Counted from the stretch's first letter, positions 24,923-36,814 are shown. The stretch: 64,000 bases of DNA from Pediococcus acidilactici DSM 20284 (GCF_000146325.1 NZ_GL397067.1:726919-790918); one strand, 5' to 3'. The notes: a model not told the origin generated them from the letters alone. Translations and numbers: made by a program.

Positions 24923-25711
24923 CTATTCTCCTCGTTTCAGTCTTAAGCGCACGTTTAACCATCGCGAAATTGCTAAACATGCTAACATTAATACTAACAT
25001 AATTATGGAAGGAACTACCGGGTTAAGATGCCCCATTGGCCCTGTATCACCCATAACAAATCTAATGAAATTATCAATTCTTTCCCACGTAATTACTTTT
25101 TCACTAACCATTCGTCCAATAATCGTGAAAATAACAATCAGCACTAGCGGAATCCCCACTAGGATTGCCCGCTGCTGCCGCCGGTTAAGCAGTGCAAAGA
25201 GTGCTCCTAACATCATTCCACCCGCTGCCACTAGGAGCAGAAAAATTAAGTTAGTTAGAATCATTGAAAGGATGTTGAGGACGCCATTCTTATAAAAATG
25301 TCCGTAAAGTGACCAGTAAAAGGAAACATTCTTGCTCTGGTCACCCATTAAGGAAAGCATGTTAGCTAATAAGCCATAAATAATGGCTACCCCAGCTAAA
25401 ACTAAGAGCGAAATTAATTTAGCAATCCACCCCGTTCGCCGAGAAACCCCATTTTGGATTAAAAATGCAAATCGTTCGTAAGTTAGGAAACCACAATAAA
25501 ATATCAGCACGAGGTTAACGAAAATTGCGCCAAACGATAGCGTCGTTAATTGGGCCCCAATTGTCTCGGCAGTTCCCGTAAAGCCTTTGCCAATTACGTG
25601 AATAATCGTTGGCACCCCCAGCATTAACCCGATAATCCACGCGTACGCGATTAGCACGAGGCGTAAATAATTGCTTAAATCATATTTAACCACCGCCGCA
25701 ATTTTATTCAT
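24923..25711 (-). CDS. ABC transporter permease (GntR-linked)
   Basis: 262 aa membrane protein with six hydrophobic segments (first at about residues 19-40). It is the membrane partner of the ATPase just upstream. The ATG at 25711 is preferred: GGGGGAG lies six bases upstream, and the gene then overlaps the ATPase end by eight bases (ATGAATAA), a sign of translational coupling. The substrate is unknown. Similar GntR/YtrA-linked exporters respond to cell-wall stress in Bacillus, but that is only an analogy. Confidence 0.82.
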   Translation of the reverse strand: MNKIAAVVKYDLSNYLRLVLIAYAWIIGLMLGVPTIIHVIGKGFTGTAETIGAQLTTLSFGAIFVNLVLIFYCGFLTYERFAFLIQNGVSRRTGWIAKLISLLVLAGVAIIYGLLANMLSLMGDQSKNVSFYWSLYGHFYKNGVLNILSMILTNLIFLLLVAAGGMMLGALFALLNRRQQRAILVGIPLVLIVIFTIIGRMVSEKVITWERIDNFIRFVMGDTGPMGHLNPVVPSIIMLVLMLACLAISRWLNVRLRLKRGE

Positions 25712-26570
25712 GAGTTTCTCCCCCATTTGTTAAATTAATAAAAAGCGTCTGTAAATCCATTGGATCGATATTGATCTCATCTGGAATCGGTCGATCATTT
25801 AGTGGCCCATACACGTAATTAGCCTTAATCCGTGCTAGTCGATCACTGCCAATGACGTTTAACCCCGCGGTGTACTGATCAACTGCTTGAACAGGCCCGC
25901 TGATGGTGTATGCGTTCGCCAAGACCGTTTCCGTTTCGTCGTCAACCACGATCCGCCCCTGGTCCATAACCATTACGTGCTCAATTAATTTGGCAAATTC
26001 TTCAATTAAATGAGTAGCAATCACAAAAGTTCGGGGCTTTTCCGCGTAACTTTCTACTAATGCATTGTAAAAAAGTTCCCGGTGGTTAGCATCCAAACCT
26101 AAAACTGGTTCATCTAAAAAAACATACTCAGCCGGGACAGATAGCGCCACGATTAACTTGGTAATCGTTCGGTATCCCGTAGAGAGATGGTGAAAAAGCA
26201 TGGACTCTTTTAGACCGAATTGTTTACTCAACGAATGTGCCAACTCACTATCAAAGCTACCATAAAAATTGGCAGACCATTTAAAAATGTCCTTAACCCG
26301 AATATTTTTGGGATAAAGATCCACTTCGCTCATTAAGAATAGCTTTCCCAGTTGCCGATCATTATCACCAATCAATTCGTTATCCAGCTTAATTTCGCCT
26401 TCATCGGGCCTAATTCGGTTAACCAGCAAATTCAAAAGCGTACTTTTTCCAGCCCCGTTTCGCCCTAGTAAACCGTATATCTTGTTCGGTTCTAGAGTTA
26501 ATCCAATTCCATTTAAAACTAAGTGGTGGTCAAAAGTTTTCGTTACTTGCCTTACTTCGATACCTTTCAT
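25704..26570 (-). CDS. ABC transporter ATP-binding protein (GntR-linked)
   Basis: 288 aa. Walker A GRNGAGKST near residue 36 and Walker B VFLDEPVLGLDAN near 152 are clear. The signature region reads HLSTGYRT, in place of the usual LSGGQ, a form found in YtrB-type ATPases. The His of VIATHLIEE is present. It overlaps the upstream GntR gene by four bases. The C-terminal about 70 residues form an extra domain. Confidence 0.9.
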   Translation of the reverse strand: MKGIEVRQVTKTFDHHLVLNGIGLTLEPNKIYGLLGRNGAGKSTLLNLLVNRIRPDEGEIKLDNELIGDNDRQLGKLFLMSEVDLYPKNIRVKDIFKWSANFYGSFDSELAHSLSKQFGLKESMLFHHLSTGYRTITKLIVALSVPAEYVFLDEPVLGLDANHRELFYNALVESYAEKPRTFVIATHLIEEFAKLIEHVMVMDQGRIVVDDETETVLANAYTISGPVQAVDQYTAGLNVIGSDRLARIKANYVYGPLNDRPIPDEINIDPMDLQTLFINLTNGGETHE

Positions 26571-26938
26571 AACGATTGATACCCCTGTTCAATTAATTTT
26601 TTTAACTCTGTTTCGGTGATGTTTAAGCGAATCGCTTCCTTAACGACGCCCACCACGTACTTTTGGTAAAAATTCTGTTGCCGGTCTAAAGTAATTTGTT
26701 TACTCGCCCCGGGCACCACAAACATGCCGACTCCCCGATGTTTTTCTAAGAGGTTCCGCGCTACCAACTGGTTCATTCCTTTTAAAACCGTTGCCGGATT
26801 GATGTGAAACTCCTTAGAAATTTCCGTTGTTGAGGGGATTTGTTCTCCTTCTTTAAAACCGCCCGTGAAAATTGCATCTTCGATTTGTTGGGCGACTTGG
26901 AGATAGATTGGTTCGCTGCTATTAAAGTTAAAATGCAT
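26567..26938 (-). CDS. GntR-family transcriptional regulator (YtrA subfamily)
   Basis: 123 aa. An N-terminal winged helix (residues about 8-75) with PIYLQVAQQIEDAI and the recognition segment STTEISKEFHINPATVLKGMNQL is followed by a short C-terminal helical part, as in the small YtrA subgroup. The ATG at 26938 has GAAGGTGG five bases upstream. It heads an operon with the ABC transporter and DUF975 genes. A palindrome in the promoter is a likely autoregulatory site. Confidence 0.92.
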   Translation of the reverse strand: MHFNFNSSEPIYLQVAQQIEDAIFTGGFKEGEQIPSTTEISKEFHINPATVLKGMNQLVARNLLEKHRGVGMFVVPGASKQITLDRQQNFYQKYVVGVVKEAIRLNITETELKKLIEQGYQSL

Positions 26939-26946
26939 AAAATCCA

Positions 26947-26990
26947 CCTTCAAATTATATTATTTACTAACCTAATTACTCACGTAACTA
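26947..26990 (-). promoter_or_regulatory. Promoter and candidate operator of the GntR operon
   Basis: On the minus strand TATAAT lies about 15 bases before the gntR ATG. Upstream, over the -35 area, is the inverted repeat TTAgTTAC-gtga-GTAAtTA. Its position suits repression by the GntR protein. The short distance from TATAAT to the start codon implies a leader of only about ten bases. Confidence 0.5.
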
Positions 26991-27077
26991 ACTATATGGG
27001 TTCTCAGCCTAAAAGTCAATTGCCGCCCATCGTCTAAACAATTAATTCCCTTACGAGTTGGTCCTTTTTCCATAAAA

Positions 27078-27285
27078 AAGAGTGGGACCAAAGTCGGGTA
27101 GTTTGTGAGCATTAACCGAAAATTGACCATTATGCAAAATTCAAGCATAATGGTCAATTTTTGGTTAAGCGGAACCAACTGACTTTTGACACACGTTTTG
27201 GCTCTATTAAAGTCAAAAAACTAAAACCACTTTTTAAAGACCCTTTCATCTTTGAAAAGCATTTTTTAGTTTTGTCCCACTATCC
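27078..27285 (+). repeat. Dispersed long-hairpin repeat, copy B
   Basis: The most complete copy, plus orientation. It begins AGAGTGGGACCAAAGTCGG and ends TTTTGTCCCACT, giving inverted termini. Positions about 27088-27190 fold as one long hairpin: AAAGTC / GACTTTTG at the base, GC-TTAACC / GGTTAA-GC in the middle, and AATTGACCATTATGC / GCATAATGGTCAATT at the apex. The linker TTGGCTCTATTAAAGTC follows, then a copy-specific hairpin (AAAACTAAAA / TTTTTTAGTTTT). It lies between metQ and the GntR operon. Confidence 0.8.
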
Positions 27286-27321
27286 TTACTAGCATTTAGT
27301 CATAGCAATGGAAAAGTTCTC

Positions 27322-28137
27322 CTATTCAACAGGAGCAACCGCACCCTTGAAATGTTTTTTAATCCATTTCTGAGTTGACTTGGACTTTAATTCCTTCATG
27401 AGTTTTTTAATGGCTGGCCGATTTTTTTCATCCGGCCGAATAGCAACAATATTACTATAAGGAGAGGCGGAGTTTTCCGTTGCAATCGCGTCCTTTTGTG
27501 GATTTAAATGCGCTTGCACCGCATAATTAGAATTAATTACTTCCGCACTGCCCTGTTTATTTTTAAGCAGCTGGGGCATAATTTTTGGTTCGTAACCCGT
27601 CTTAAATTGCAATTGCTTAGGATTCTTTGCGATGTCACTAAATTTTGCCTTGGTTAGGTCGGTACCCTTCTTTAAGGTAATTAATCCGGCATCCCGAAAA
27701 ATTTGTAGCACCCGGCCATAATCCGAAACGTTATTGCTAACCAAAATTTTAGCATGCTTAGGCAATTCCTTTAAAGAATTATATTTTTTAGAATAAACCG
27801 CAATCGGCTCCAAGTGGACCGCCCCAGCGCTCACCAAGTGCCCGTGATTCTTTTCATTCCATTCTTTTAAAAAGGGGCCATGTTGAAAATAGTTGGCATC
27901 AATGTTGCCGCTCGCGAGGGCTTTATTAGGTAAAACGTAATCCTGAAAAGTTTTGATATCTAATTCGACACCCTCTTTTTTTAATGCGGGTTGGATATGT
28001 TTTAGAATTTCCGTGTGGGGAACCGCCGAAGCACCAATCGTGATTTTTTGAGTATTCGCGGATTTTTTTCCGCACCCTGCTAAAAGCAAGATGATTGCTA
28101 AGCCACTAACTAAAAAAATTAATTTATTTCTTTTCAT
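27322..28137 (-). CDS. metQ: Methionine ABC transporter substrate-binding lipoprotein MetQ
   Basis: 271 aa NlpA-family receptor. The lipobox LLAGC lies at about residues 18-22. The family blocks are KITIGASAVPHTEIL, QDYVLPNKALASGNIDANYFQH and the C-terminal PEKNRPAIKKL-type region. It binds methionine outside the membrane. It is last in the metN-metI-metQ operon behind a Met T-box. It is followed by repeat copy B, whose hairpin may end the transcript. Confidence 0.95.
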   Translation of the reverse strand: MKRNKLIFLVSGLAIILLLAGCGKKSANTQKITIGASAVPHTEILKHIQPALKKEGVELDIKTFQDYVLPNKALASGNIDANYFQHGPFLKEWNEKNHGHLVSAGAVHLEPIAVYSKKYNSLKELPKHAKILVSNNVSDYGRVLQIFRDAGLITLKKGTDLTKAKFSDIAKNPKQLQFKTGYEPKIMPQLLKNKQGSAEVINSNYAVQAHLNPQKDAIATENSASPYSNIVAIRPDEKNRPAIKKLMKELKSKSTQKWIKKHFKGAVAPVE

Positions 28138-28147
28138 TTAACCACTC

Positions 28148-28828
28148 CTAAACTAACCGCTTATCGATTTTCTTAACTAACCAATCGCCAGTCCACTGTA
28201 ATGCAAAAACAAAAAGTACGATCAAAACGGTGGCAACTAAGATAATGGCTCCGTTATATTGCAAAAAACCATTATTGTAAGCCAACGCACCCAGACCGCC
28301 GGCCCCGATTGCCCCCGCCATAGCGGTGTATCCCACTAACGAAATGGCGGTAACCGTTAAGCCGGAAACTAGCGCAGGCATGCTTTCCGGAAGCAATACT
28401 TTGAAAATGATGGTCGATTTTTTGGCACCCATGGCGGCAGCGGCTTCCAAAACTCCGGAATCAATTTCTCGAAATGCAATTTCCACCAATCGCCCAAAAA
28501 ATGGTGCCGCGGCTAAAATCAGCGATGGCAACGCCGCGGTTGGCCCCACAATGGTATGCACCAACACGTTAGTTACCGGGATTAAAATTACAATCAAAAT
28601 AATATATGGAATCGAGCGAAATACGTTTACCAAGAAGGATACCAGCCAATTGATTAGGCGAATCCCCCAATTTTTACTATTTCGGGTTTCAAAAAGCAGT
28701 AGGCCGATTAGTAGTCCCAAGACAGCAGTAAAAATGACCGCCACCAGCGTTACCCAAATCGTTTCCCAAGTTGCTTGACCCATTTCATTCCAATCTACGG
28801 TACTAAAGTCTAAGATACTACTGTTCAT
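28148..28828 (-). CDS. metI: Methionine ABC transporter permease MetI
   Basis: 226 aa membrane subunit with five hydrophobic segments. The EAA loop reads EIDSGVLEAAAAMGAKKSTIIFKVLLPES, and GAIGAGGLGALAYNNG near residue 180 is typical of MetI. The ATG at 28828 has GGAGG nine bases upstream. The gene overlaps the end of metN by 11 bases, which points to translational coupling. Confidence 0.95.
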   Translation of the reverse strand: MNSSILDFSTVDWNEMGQATWETIWVTLVAVIFTAVLGLLIGLLLFETRNSKNWGIRLINWLVSFLVNVFRSIPYIILIVILIPVTNVLVHTIVGPTAALPSLILAAAPFFGRLVEIAFREIDSGVLEAAAAMGAKKSTIIFKVLLPESMPALVSGLTVTAISLVGYTAMAGAIGAGGLGALAYNNGFLQYNGAIILVATVLIVLFVFALQWTGDWLVKKIDKRLV

Positions 28829-29855
28829 CACTAACTACCTCCGTTTCCACCCTTAACTTACGTAGAAAACTTACCGCGCCATCCAACTGACTTTGGGGCC
28901 CGGTTAATTGCACATACAAGCTTCCAATTGAACCTTCCTGAGTCTGCTTGATATTTCCCGCGATGATGTTTAGCGCCACCTCTGGAAATTCATGAACCAT
29001 TTCAGAAACGATTGGCAATTTAGCTTGATCACCGTGGAAAGTTAACCGCACCACCCGTCCGTTTGGATTCTGGTCAACTAATTCATCCAAAATTATTTCG
29101 GTATCTTGCGGAGTTGGATCGGTTTCTGCGGTAATAAATCGTTTGGTTAATGCTTGCTGTGGGTGTTTAAAAACGTCTAATACCGCTCCATCTTCAATGA
29201 TTTTTCCGCCGTCGAGAACCGCCACTTGGTCACAAATTTTACGGATTACGTGCATTTCATGAGTAATCAAGACAATTGTAATTTTTCGCTTACGCTTAAT
29301 TTCTAATAACAAATCTAAAACTTCATCCGTAGTTTCGGGGTCTAGTGCACTAGTTGCCTCGTCTGATAAAAGAATTTCCGGGTCGTTCGCCAACGCACGG
29401 GCGATGCCCACCCGTTGTTTTTGTCCGCCAGACAGCTCACTAGGGTAACGATCTTCCTTTCCAGTAAGCCCCACTAGTTCGATTAGTTCACGTACTTTTT
29501 GCTCCCGTTGCGGGCGACTAACTCCCGCAATTTCTAGCGGAAACATGATGTTAGCCTTTACCGTTCGGGACCATAATAGGTTAAAATGCTGGAAAATCAT
29601 CCCAATTTTATGCCGCTGTTGCGCTAGTGCCGCGCCCGTTAGTTGATTAATGACCACATCATTGATTTTAACTTCACCCGTGGTCGGCTTTTCTAGTCCG
29701 TTTAACATCCGGATCAAAGTTGTTTTTCCCGCACCGGAATAACCAATGATGCCAAAAATTTGACCATTTGGAATCGCTAAATTAACATCCTCAATTGCGG
29801 TTACTGGCCCCGTCTTGGTCGAGAAAGTTTTGGACACGTTCTTAAATTCAATCAT
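28818..29855 (-). CDS. metN: Methionine ABC transporter ATP-binding protein MetN
   Basis: 345 aa. Walker A GYSGAGKT, signature LSGGQKQR and Walker B ILLSDEATSALD are present. The C-terminal about 90 residues match the NIL regulatory domain that binds methionine and inhibits transport (the region around VVRLTFHGDQAKLPIVSEM). The ATG at 29855 has GAAGGAGG seven bases upstream; longer starts would lie inside the T-box terminator. Confidence 0.96.
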   Translation of the reverse strand: MIEFKNVSKTFSTKTGPVTAIEDVNLAIPNGQIFGIIGYSGAGKTTLIRMLNGLEKPTTGEVKINDVVINQLTGAALAQQRHKIGMIFQHFNLLWSRTVKANIMFPLEIAGVSRPQREQKVRELIELVGLTGKEDRYPSELSGGQKQRVGIARALANDPEILLSDEATSALDPETTDEVLDLLLEIKRKRKITIVLITHEMHVIRKICDQVAVLDGGKIIEDGAVLDVFKHPQQALTKRFITAETDPTPQDTEIILDELVDQNPNGRVVRLTFHGDQAKLPIVSEMVHEFPEVALNIIAGNIKQTQEGSIGSLYVQLTGPQSQLDGAVSFLRKLRVETEVVSDEQ

Positions 29856-29859
29856 TTCA

Positions 29860-30161
29860 GTTCCTCCTTCAAACAAAAAAACTTCCGTCCGAGAATAATG
29901 ACTAAGCACCATTCCCAAGGACGAAAGTTTATCGCGTTACCACCTTGTTTTTCCACCCTCCTCACGAAGGGCAGACTCTGCGGGTCCATCAACCCGTGCG
30001 CTATATTGGGCGCTCCCATGATTTGCTAGCACCGGGCTCACAAATCGCTGAAAATAACCAAAGACCATCTTCGATAACGTTCTCGTTCCTTTTTCACCAC
30101 CCAAGGACTCTCTAAGCGTAGAACCGTAATCTACTCATCTTTTTTTAGTAATTTGTTAATA
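29860..30161 (-). promoter_or_regulatory. T-box riboswitch controlling metNIQ (Met specifier ATG)
   Basis: Minus strand: Stem I has GAGTA followed by GATTACG, which pairs with CGTTATC. The specifier loop reads GAAG-ATG-G, placing ATG (Met) at 30066-30068. The T-box GGTGGTAACGCGAT lies at 29931-29944, and the terminator uses AACTTTCGTCC / GGACGGAAGTTTTTTT around a long loop. It senses uncharged tRNA-Met and matches the transported amino acid. Confidence 0.92.
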
Positions 30162-30167
30162 CGCTAA

Positions 30168-30197
30168 AGTATACCTTCCAATATCAAGCCTTGTCAA
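30168..30197 (-). promoter_or_regulatory. metNIQ promoter
   Basis: TTGACA (30192-30197) and TATACT (30168-30173) on the minus strand with an 18-base spacer. Confidence 0.78.
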
Positions 30198-30209
30198 CAA
30201 CTAAATCAC

Positions 30210-30272
30210 TAAAAAAGAACCCTTCCGGTGAAGTACCTCAGTGCGAGCACTTCCCCCGGTGCGGATTCTTTC
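30210..30272 (-). terminator. Terminator after rodA
   Basis: Minus strand: AAAGAATCCGCACCGGGGGAAGTGC pairs with the later GCACTGAGGTACTTCACCGGAAGGGTTCTTTTTT arm in a long imperfect stem ending in six T. It lies just upstream of the metNIQ promoter. Confidence 0.75.
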
Positions 30273-30282
30273 AATGGCTTAA

Positions 30283-31497
30283 TTAAAAATCGGCGTTTTC
30301 TTCGATGCTTGCCTTACTATACGAATAGTAATGGTAGCGCATCGACATTATCAATCCAATTCCAATCATGTTTCCAATTAACGCGGAACCACCGGCACTA
30401 ACAAATGGTAGTGGGATCCCGGTCAACGGCAAAAGTCCGATATTCATTCCGATGTTTTCAAAAACGTGGAATAAAATCATCATGATGACTCCGGTAGCTA
30501 CGTAAGCGTAAAACTCGTTTTTGGTGTCAAAAATTACTTGTAAAATTTTGTAAATCAATAAAAAGTACAAACCAATCAGAACAATACTTCCAATGAATCC
30601 AAAGTTTTCGCCAATTACGGAAAAAATCATATCGGATTCCCGGACCGGCACGTTAACGTTAGAGACGTTGAAGCCCTTGCCAAATAATTGACCCGAACCA
30701 ATCGCCTTCATGCTTTGCCAAAGTTGATATCCGGAATTGGTAGTATCCGAAGACGGATGCAACCAGTTATCTACCCGAGCAAATTGGTAACTTTCAAAGC
30801 CGATCTTTTGCAATAGGGCTTGCCCCCAAGGAAGCGCCACTAACATAAGCGTCGTACTACCTAAAACTACCATTCCTACGAAGGATGGGATTAAGATCCG
30901 CCAGGTTACCCCAGAAACAACTACCAGCCCAATAAAGATTGCAATAAACACCAACATGGTTCCAAAGTCATGCTGAAGCAGCAACAGGATTGGAATCGGC
31001 AAAGTCCAAAGGGCCATGGTTCCAATTAACCGCCAATCTGATTGAATTGTACGATTTTTTACCCGGTGGTTATAAACCGTAATCACCCGCGCCATCATCA
31101 AAATGTACGCAGGCTTCATTACCTCGGACGGCTGAAAGGTAAAGCCCCCAAAGGCAAACCAACTCTTAGCTCCGGTATTTGCGGCGTACGAGCGACTGTA
31201 CAAGAAGAGCACCAGGATGAGCAAAACGATCCCTGCTCCGTACGCAATTGGTGCTAACCACCAAAGCTGGTCTGCATCAAATTGCATAAGTACCACCACG
31301 ATGCCGACTCCCAAAAGGTACCAAATTAGTTGGGAGAACACTTGGCGAAATACGCTGGTAGCACTAGTATCGTGCGTAGCAGCTACATAGATCGATGCTA
31401 GCCCAATAATGGCCAACATAAGTACCGGAAAGATAATTCCATAGTCAATGCGAGAGCTGTCGTCTTTACGCGCTACTCGAGAATCATTTCTTTCCAT
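30283..31497 (-). CDS. rodA: SEDS-family peptidoglycan glycosyltransferase RodA
   Basis: 404 aa polytopic membrane protein with about ten segments. GFTFQPSEVMKPAYILMMAR near residue 118 and the C-terminal GIPLPFVSAGGSALIGNMIGIG near residue 360 are SEDS signatures. It polymerises lipid II with a class B penicillin-binding protein. AAAGGAG lies nine bases before the ATG. It follows yidD and DUF2969 in one operon, the usual rodA (not ftsW) setting in lactobacilli, but murA and mreB, normally part of this locus, are missing. Confidence 0.93.
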   Translation of the reverse strand: MERNDSRVARKDDSSRIDYGIIFPVLMLAIIGLASIYVAATHDTSATSVFRQVFSQLIWYLLGVGIVVVLMQFDADQLWWLAPIAYGAGIVLLILVLFLYSRSYAANTGAKSWFAFGGFTFQPSEVMKPAYILMMARVITVYNHRVKNRTIQSDWRLIGTMALWTLPIPILLLLQHDFGTMLVFIAIFIGLVVVSGVTWRILIPSFVGMVVLGSTTLMLVALPWGQALLQKIGFESYQFARVDNWLHPSSDTTNSGYQLWQSMKAIGSGQLFGKGFNVSNVNVPVRESDMIFSVIGENFGFIGSIVLIGLYFLLIYKILQVIFDTKNEFYAYVATGVIMMILFHVFENIGMNIGLLPLTGIPLPFVSAGGSALIGNMIGIGLIMSMRYHYYSYSKASIEENADF

Positions 31498-31512
31498 CGA
31501 AGTAGCTCCTTT

Positions 31513-31734
31513 CTATAGCGAATGTAAATTAAATTCAGCGATAATCCACTGAATCCCCTCATCAATTGATTTTACTCGCATTTCTCCGCTTTGGTTGGAA
31601 GCTACCCAATTCTTATCATTTACTTGAGATATTTGTCCAATCATCCGTTGGTTAACGTAAACTTCGTTAACCGTAGTACCGTTATTGTTAGTTTCTTTGA
31701 CTTCAATAGCAAACTTTTTTTCTTTTCGTGACAT
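31513..31734 (-). CDS. DUF2969 family small protein
   Basis: 73 aa soluble protein, charged N-terminus (MSRKEKKFAIEVKE) and a conserved C-terminal half ending EGIQWIIAEFNLH. DUF2969 proteins are almost confined to Lactobacillales and commonly precede rodA, as here. The function is unknown. TAGGAG lies before the ATG. Confidence 0.87.
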   Translation of the reverse strand: MSRKEKKFAIEVKETNNNGTTVNEVYVNQRMIGQISQVNDKNWVASNQSGEMRVKSIDEGIQWIIAEFNLHSL

Positions 31735-31742
31735 TTTAACTC

Positions 31743-32000
31743 CTATTTTCTTTCTGCACTATTTTTTGAATTTCTTTTTAAAGAAAATTGATCAGGCACG
31801 GGGTCGTAACCACCCCGTACGAACGGATTACACCGCAGAATCCGGGCAATTCCCATTAAAGTGCCCTGCAACGCACCAAAGCGCTTGAGCGCCCCCACCA
31901 TGTAATTAGAACACGTTGGATAGTAACGGCACGAAGGGGGAAATAAAGGTGAGATCACCCTTTGATATCCGCGAACCAGCATTAATAAGAAGCTCTTCAT
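31743..32000 (-). CDS. yidD: Membrane protein insertion efficiency factor YidD
   Basis: 85 aa with an N-terminal amphipathic/hydrophobic helix. The diagnostic block is [15 protein letters not shown] followed by [13 protein letters not shown], with the three conserved Cys. It is peripheral to the membrane and helps YidC-dependent insertion. It lies between DUF1146 and DUF2969 with gaps of 13 and 8 bases. Confidence 0.95.
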   Translation of the reverse strand: MKSFLLMLVRGYQRVISPLFPPSCRYYPTCSNYMVGALKRFGALQGTLMGIARILRCNPFVRGGYDPVPDQFSLKRNSKNSAERK

Positions 32001-32013
32001 TATCGCTAACCTT

Positions 32014-32235
32014 CTAACGCACTAAAAAAGTTAAGTTCTGAATTGCCGTAATCAAACCTAAGAAAAAACTAGCAACGGTGTAGCCTAACGCAATTGAAAG
32101 CAAAACAATTAACATTTTTGCCTGACTTTCAAACCGGCCCATAAACTTATGAAACGGAATTGCTTGAATACACCAAAAAGCCAGTAAAATAAAGAATAAA
32201 TAACTAATTAACGTAATTATGGCTTGAATTCCCAA
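32014..32235 (-). CDS. DUF1146 family (YwzB-like) membrane protein
   Basis: 73 aa with two hydrophobic segments (about residues 6-25 and 43-65). It is placed after the ATP synthase genes, as in many lactobacilli and Bacillus. The start is probably TTG at 32235, with GGAGG eight bases upstream; the earlier in-frame TTG at 32250 lies inside that ribosome-binding site. The function is unknown. murA and mreB normally follow it but here yidD does. Confidence 0.85.
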   Translation of the reverse strand: MGIQAIITLISYLFFILLAFWCIQAIPFHKFMGRFESQAKMLIVLLSIALGYTVASFFLGLITAIQNLTFLVR

Positions 32236-32371
32236 TCGCTTTCCCTCCAAAATTCATACATATAGTATTGTACCAGAAAATTAAGCTAAGAATAACTTTT
32301 TACTCACAAAAACAGTGGTTAATTCGCTCCGCAATTCTGCTCAATTTGTGAAAATTTACCGGCCCATTCCC

Positions 32372-32419
32372 AAAAAAAACGTTCAGTTGTGAGGAAAAAT
32401 TCCTCATAAACTGAACGTT
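32372..32419 (-). terminator. ATP synthase operon terminator
   Basis: Minus strand: AACGTTCAGTTTATGAGGAAT / TTCCTCACAACTGAACGTT strong hairpin, then eight T, just after atpC. Confidence 0.9.
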
Positions 32420-32442
32420 ATCAATAATAATATTAACTAGCT

Positions 32443-32862
32443 TTAATGTTTTGAAACGTTGATTCGGTTAATCGCCCGCCGCAAATGAATTTGCGCACGC
32501 CGAAGCTCGCTATTATCGTGAGCTTGTTGTGCTTTACGGATCGTTGCCTCAGCACGTTTCTTAGCACTTTCAGCTCGCGCTACGTCAATGTCAGCTTGAT
32601 TTTCAGCAGTATCCGCAACAATCGTTGCCGTGTTATCTGAAAACTCAACAAAACCACCGTTCACCGCCACTACATCTTCAGCTTTGTCATGCTTAATGCG
32701 CACTTCGTCAATCGCTAAAGTTGCAATTACTGGAACGTGATTAGGTAAGATTCCCAATTCACCTTCTCTGGTATTGACTACCAGCATAGTAACTTGGTCA
32801 TCATTATAAATCTGACCATCAGGAGTAACAATACTAACTGTTAATACTGAATTTTCAGCCAA
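32443..32862 (-). CDS. atpC: ATP synthase epsilon subunit
   Basis: 139 aa. An N-terminal beta sandwich (LTVSIVTPDGQIYND, LGILPNHVPVIATL) is followed by the two-helix C-terminal domain (RAESAKKRAEATIRKA). It is a central-stalk subunit that can inhibit ATP hydrolysis. Last gene of the atp operon, 11 bases after atpD. Confidence 0.97.
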   Translation of the reverse strand: MAENSVLTVSIVTPDGQIYNDDQVTMLVVNTREGELGILPNHVPVIATLAIDEVRIKHDKAEDVVAVNGGFVEFSDNTATIVADTAENQADIDVARAESAKKRAEATIRKAQQAHDNSELRRAQIHLRRAINRINVSKH

Positions 32863-32873
32863 TTAGATCCCTC

Positions 32874-34301
<1,428 letters not shown>

Positions 34302-34306
34302 TTAAT

Positions 34307-35230
34307 TTATTCAAGTGCGGCTTGACCACCGGTAATTTCGGTGATTTCAGTCGTAATAGCACTTTGTCTAGCGCGATTATACTGTAGCTCTAAATCTGCA
34401 ATTAAATCACTTGCATTATCAGAAGCGGTGCGCATAGCTGAAGAACTAGCGGCGTGTTCCGCCGTCTTAGCATCTAAAATGGCACCGTAAACCAAACTCT
34501 CAGCATACTGTGGCAAGATTTCTTGCAACAATACTTCGGGAGATGGTTCGGTTTCATATTCAGCAGTGATCGTTTCGTGCTTACCATCGTTTACCAATTC
34601 TTCGCCGCCAATTGGCAACAATTTAGTAACGTGGAAGCTGTTCGAAAGTCGATTTACAAAGTGATTGTAGCAAACGTATAATTCATCGAATTCACCGTCT
34701 TTGTACATCTTGGTGACGGTAGTGACGATTTCCCGAACTTCGTTAAAAGTAGGCACGTCGCTAACCCCGCGGTATTCGTAGCCGACCTTTTGTGGGCGAT
34801 TCTTGTAAAAATCAGCCCCGGTACTACCTACCGCAAGAATTATGGCATCATCACCGCCATCATGACCGTGTTCTTTCATGAAATCGTTAGTTTGCTTAAT
34901 CACACTACTGTTATATGAGCCCACTAACCCGCGATCAGACGTAATAACTAAGTATCCGGTCTTCTTCACTGGCCGTTGAACTAATAAATCAGCTGCTGAT
35001 ATAGCCTGATCAGAGCTAGCTTTGCCAGCCACTCCCGCATTCATTAAATGCGATTTAGCCAGGTGAGCAACAATACTCTCAACTTTCTGCGCGTACACTT
35101 GATATCCAACTGTATGTTTCTGAATCTGGCTTAACTTAGCCGTTGAAACCATTTGCATAGCAGTCGTAATCTGACTAGTTTTCTTAGTCGAATCAATTCG
35201 CCGCTTAACATCTTGTTCAGATATTGCCAT
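34307..35230 (-). CDS. atpG: ATP synthase gamma subunit
   Basis: 307 aa rotor shaft of F1. N-terminal coiled-coil helix with [20 protein letters not shown] and C-terminal helix with [25 protein letters not shown]. Slightly longer than average owing to a central insertion, common in lactobacilli. Between atpA and atpD. Confidence 0.98.
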   Translation of the reverse strand: MAISEQDVKRRIDSTKKTSQITTAMQMVSTAKLSQIQKHTVGYQVYAQKVESIVAHLAKSHLMNAGVAGKASSDQAISAADLLVQRPVKKTGYLVITSDRGLVGSYNSSVIKQTNDFMKEHGHDGGDDAIILAVGSTGADFYKNRPQKVGYEYRGVSDVPTFNEVREIVTTVTKMYKDGEFDELYVCYNHFVNRLSNSFHVTKLLPIGGEELVNDGKHETITAEYETEPSPEVLLQEILPQYAESLVYGAILDAKTAEHAASSSAMRTASDNASDLIADLELQYNRARQSAITTEITEITGGQAALE

Positions 35231-35267
35231 TAATTCTCACCACTTTTCCTCTCGTTAGCTGATATCC

Positions 35268-36800
<1,533 letters not shown>

Positions 36801-36814
36801 TTACAAATTTCGAG

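Noticed and set aside
27078-27285. Insertion sequence at repeat copy B
   Set aside because: There is no transposase frame and no clear target-site duplication, so it is listed only as a repeat.
28326-28778. 150-codon plus-strand open frame opposite metI
   Set aside because: It is antisense to a clear permease gene, has no ribosome-binding site and its composition mirrors the metI codons.
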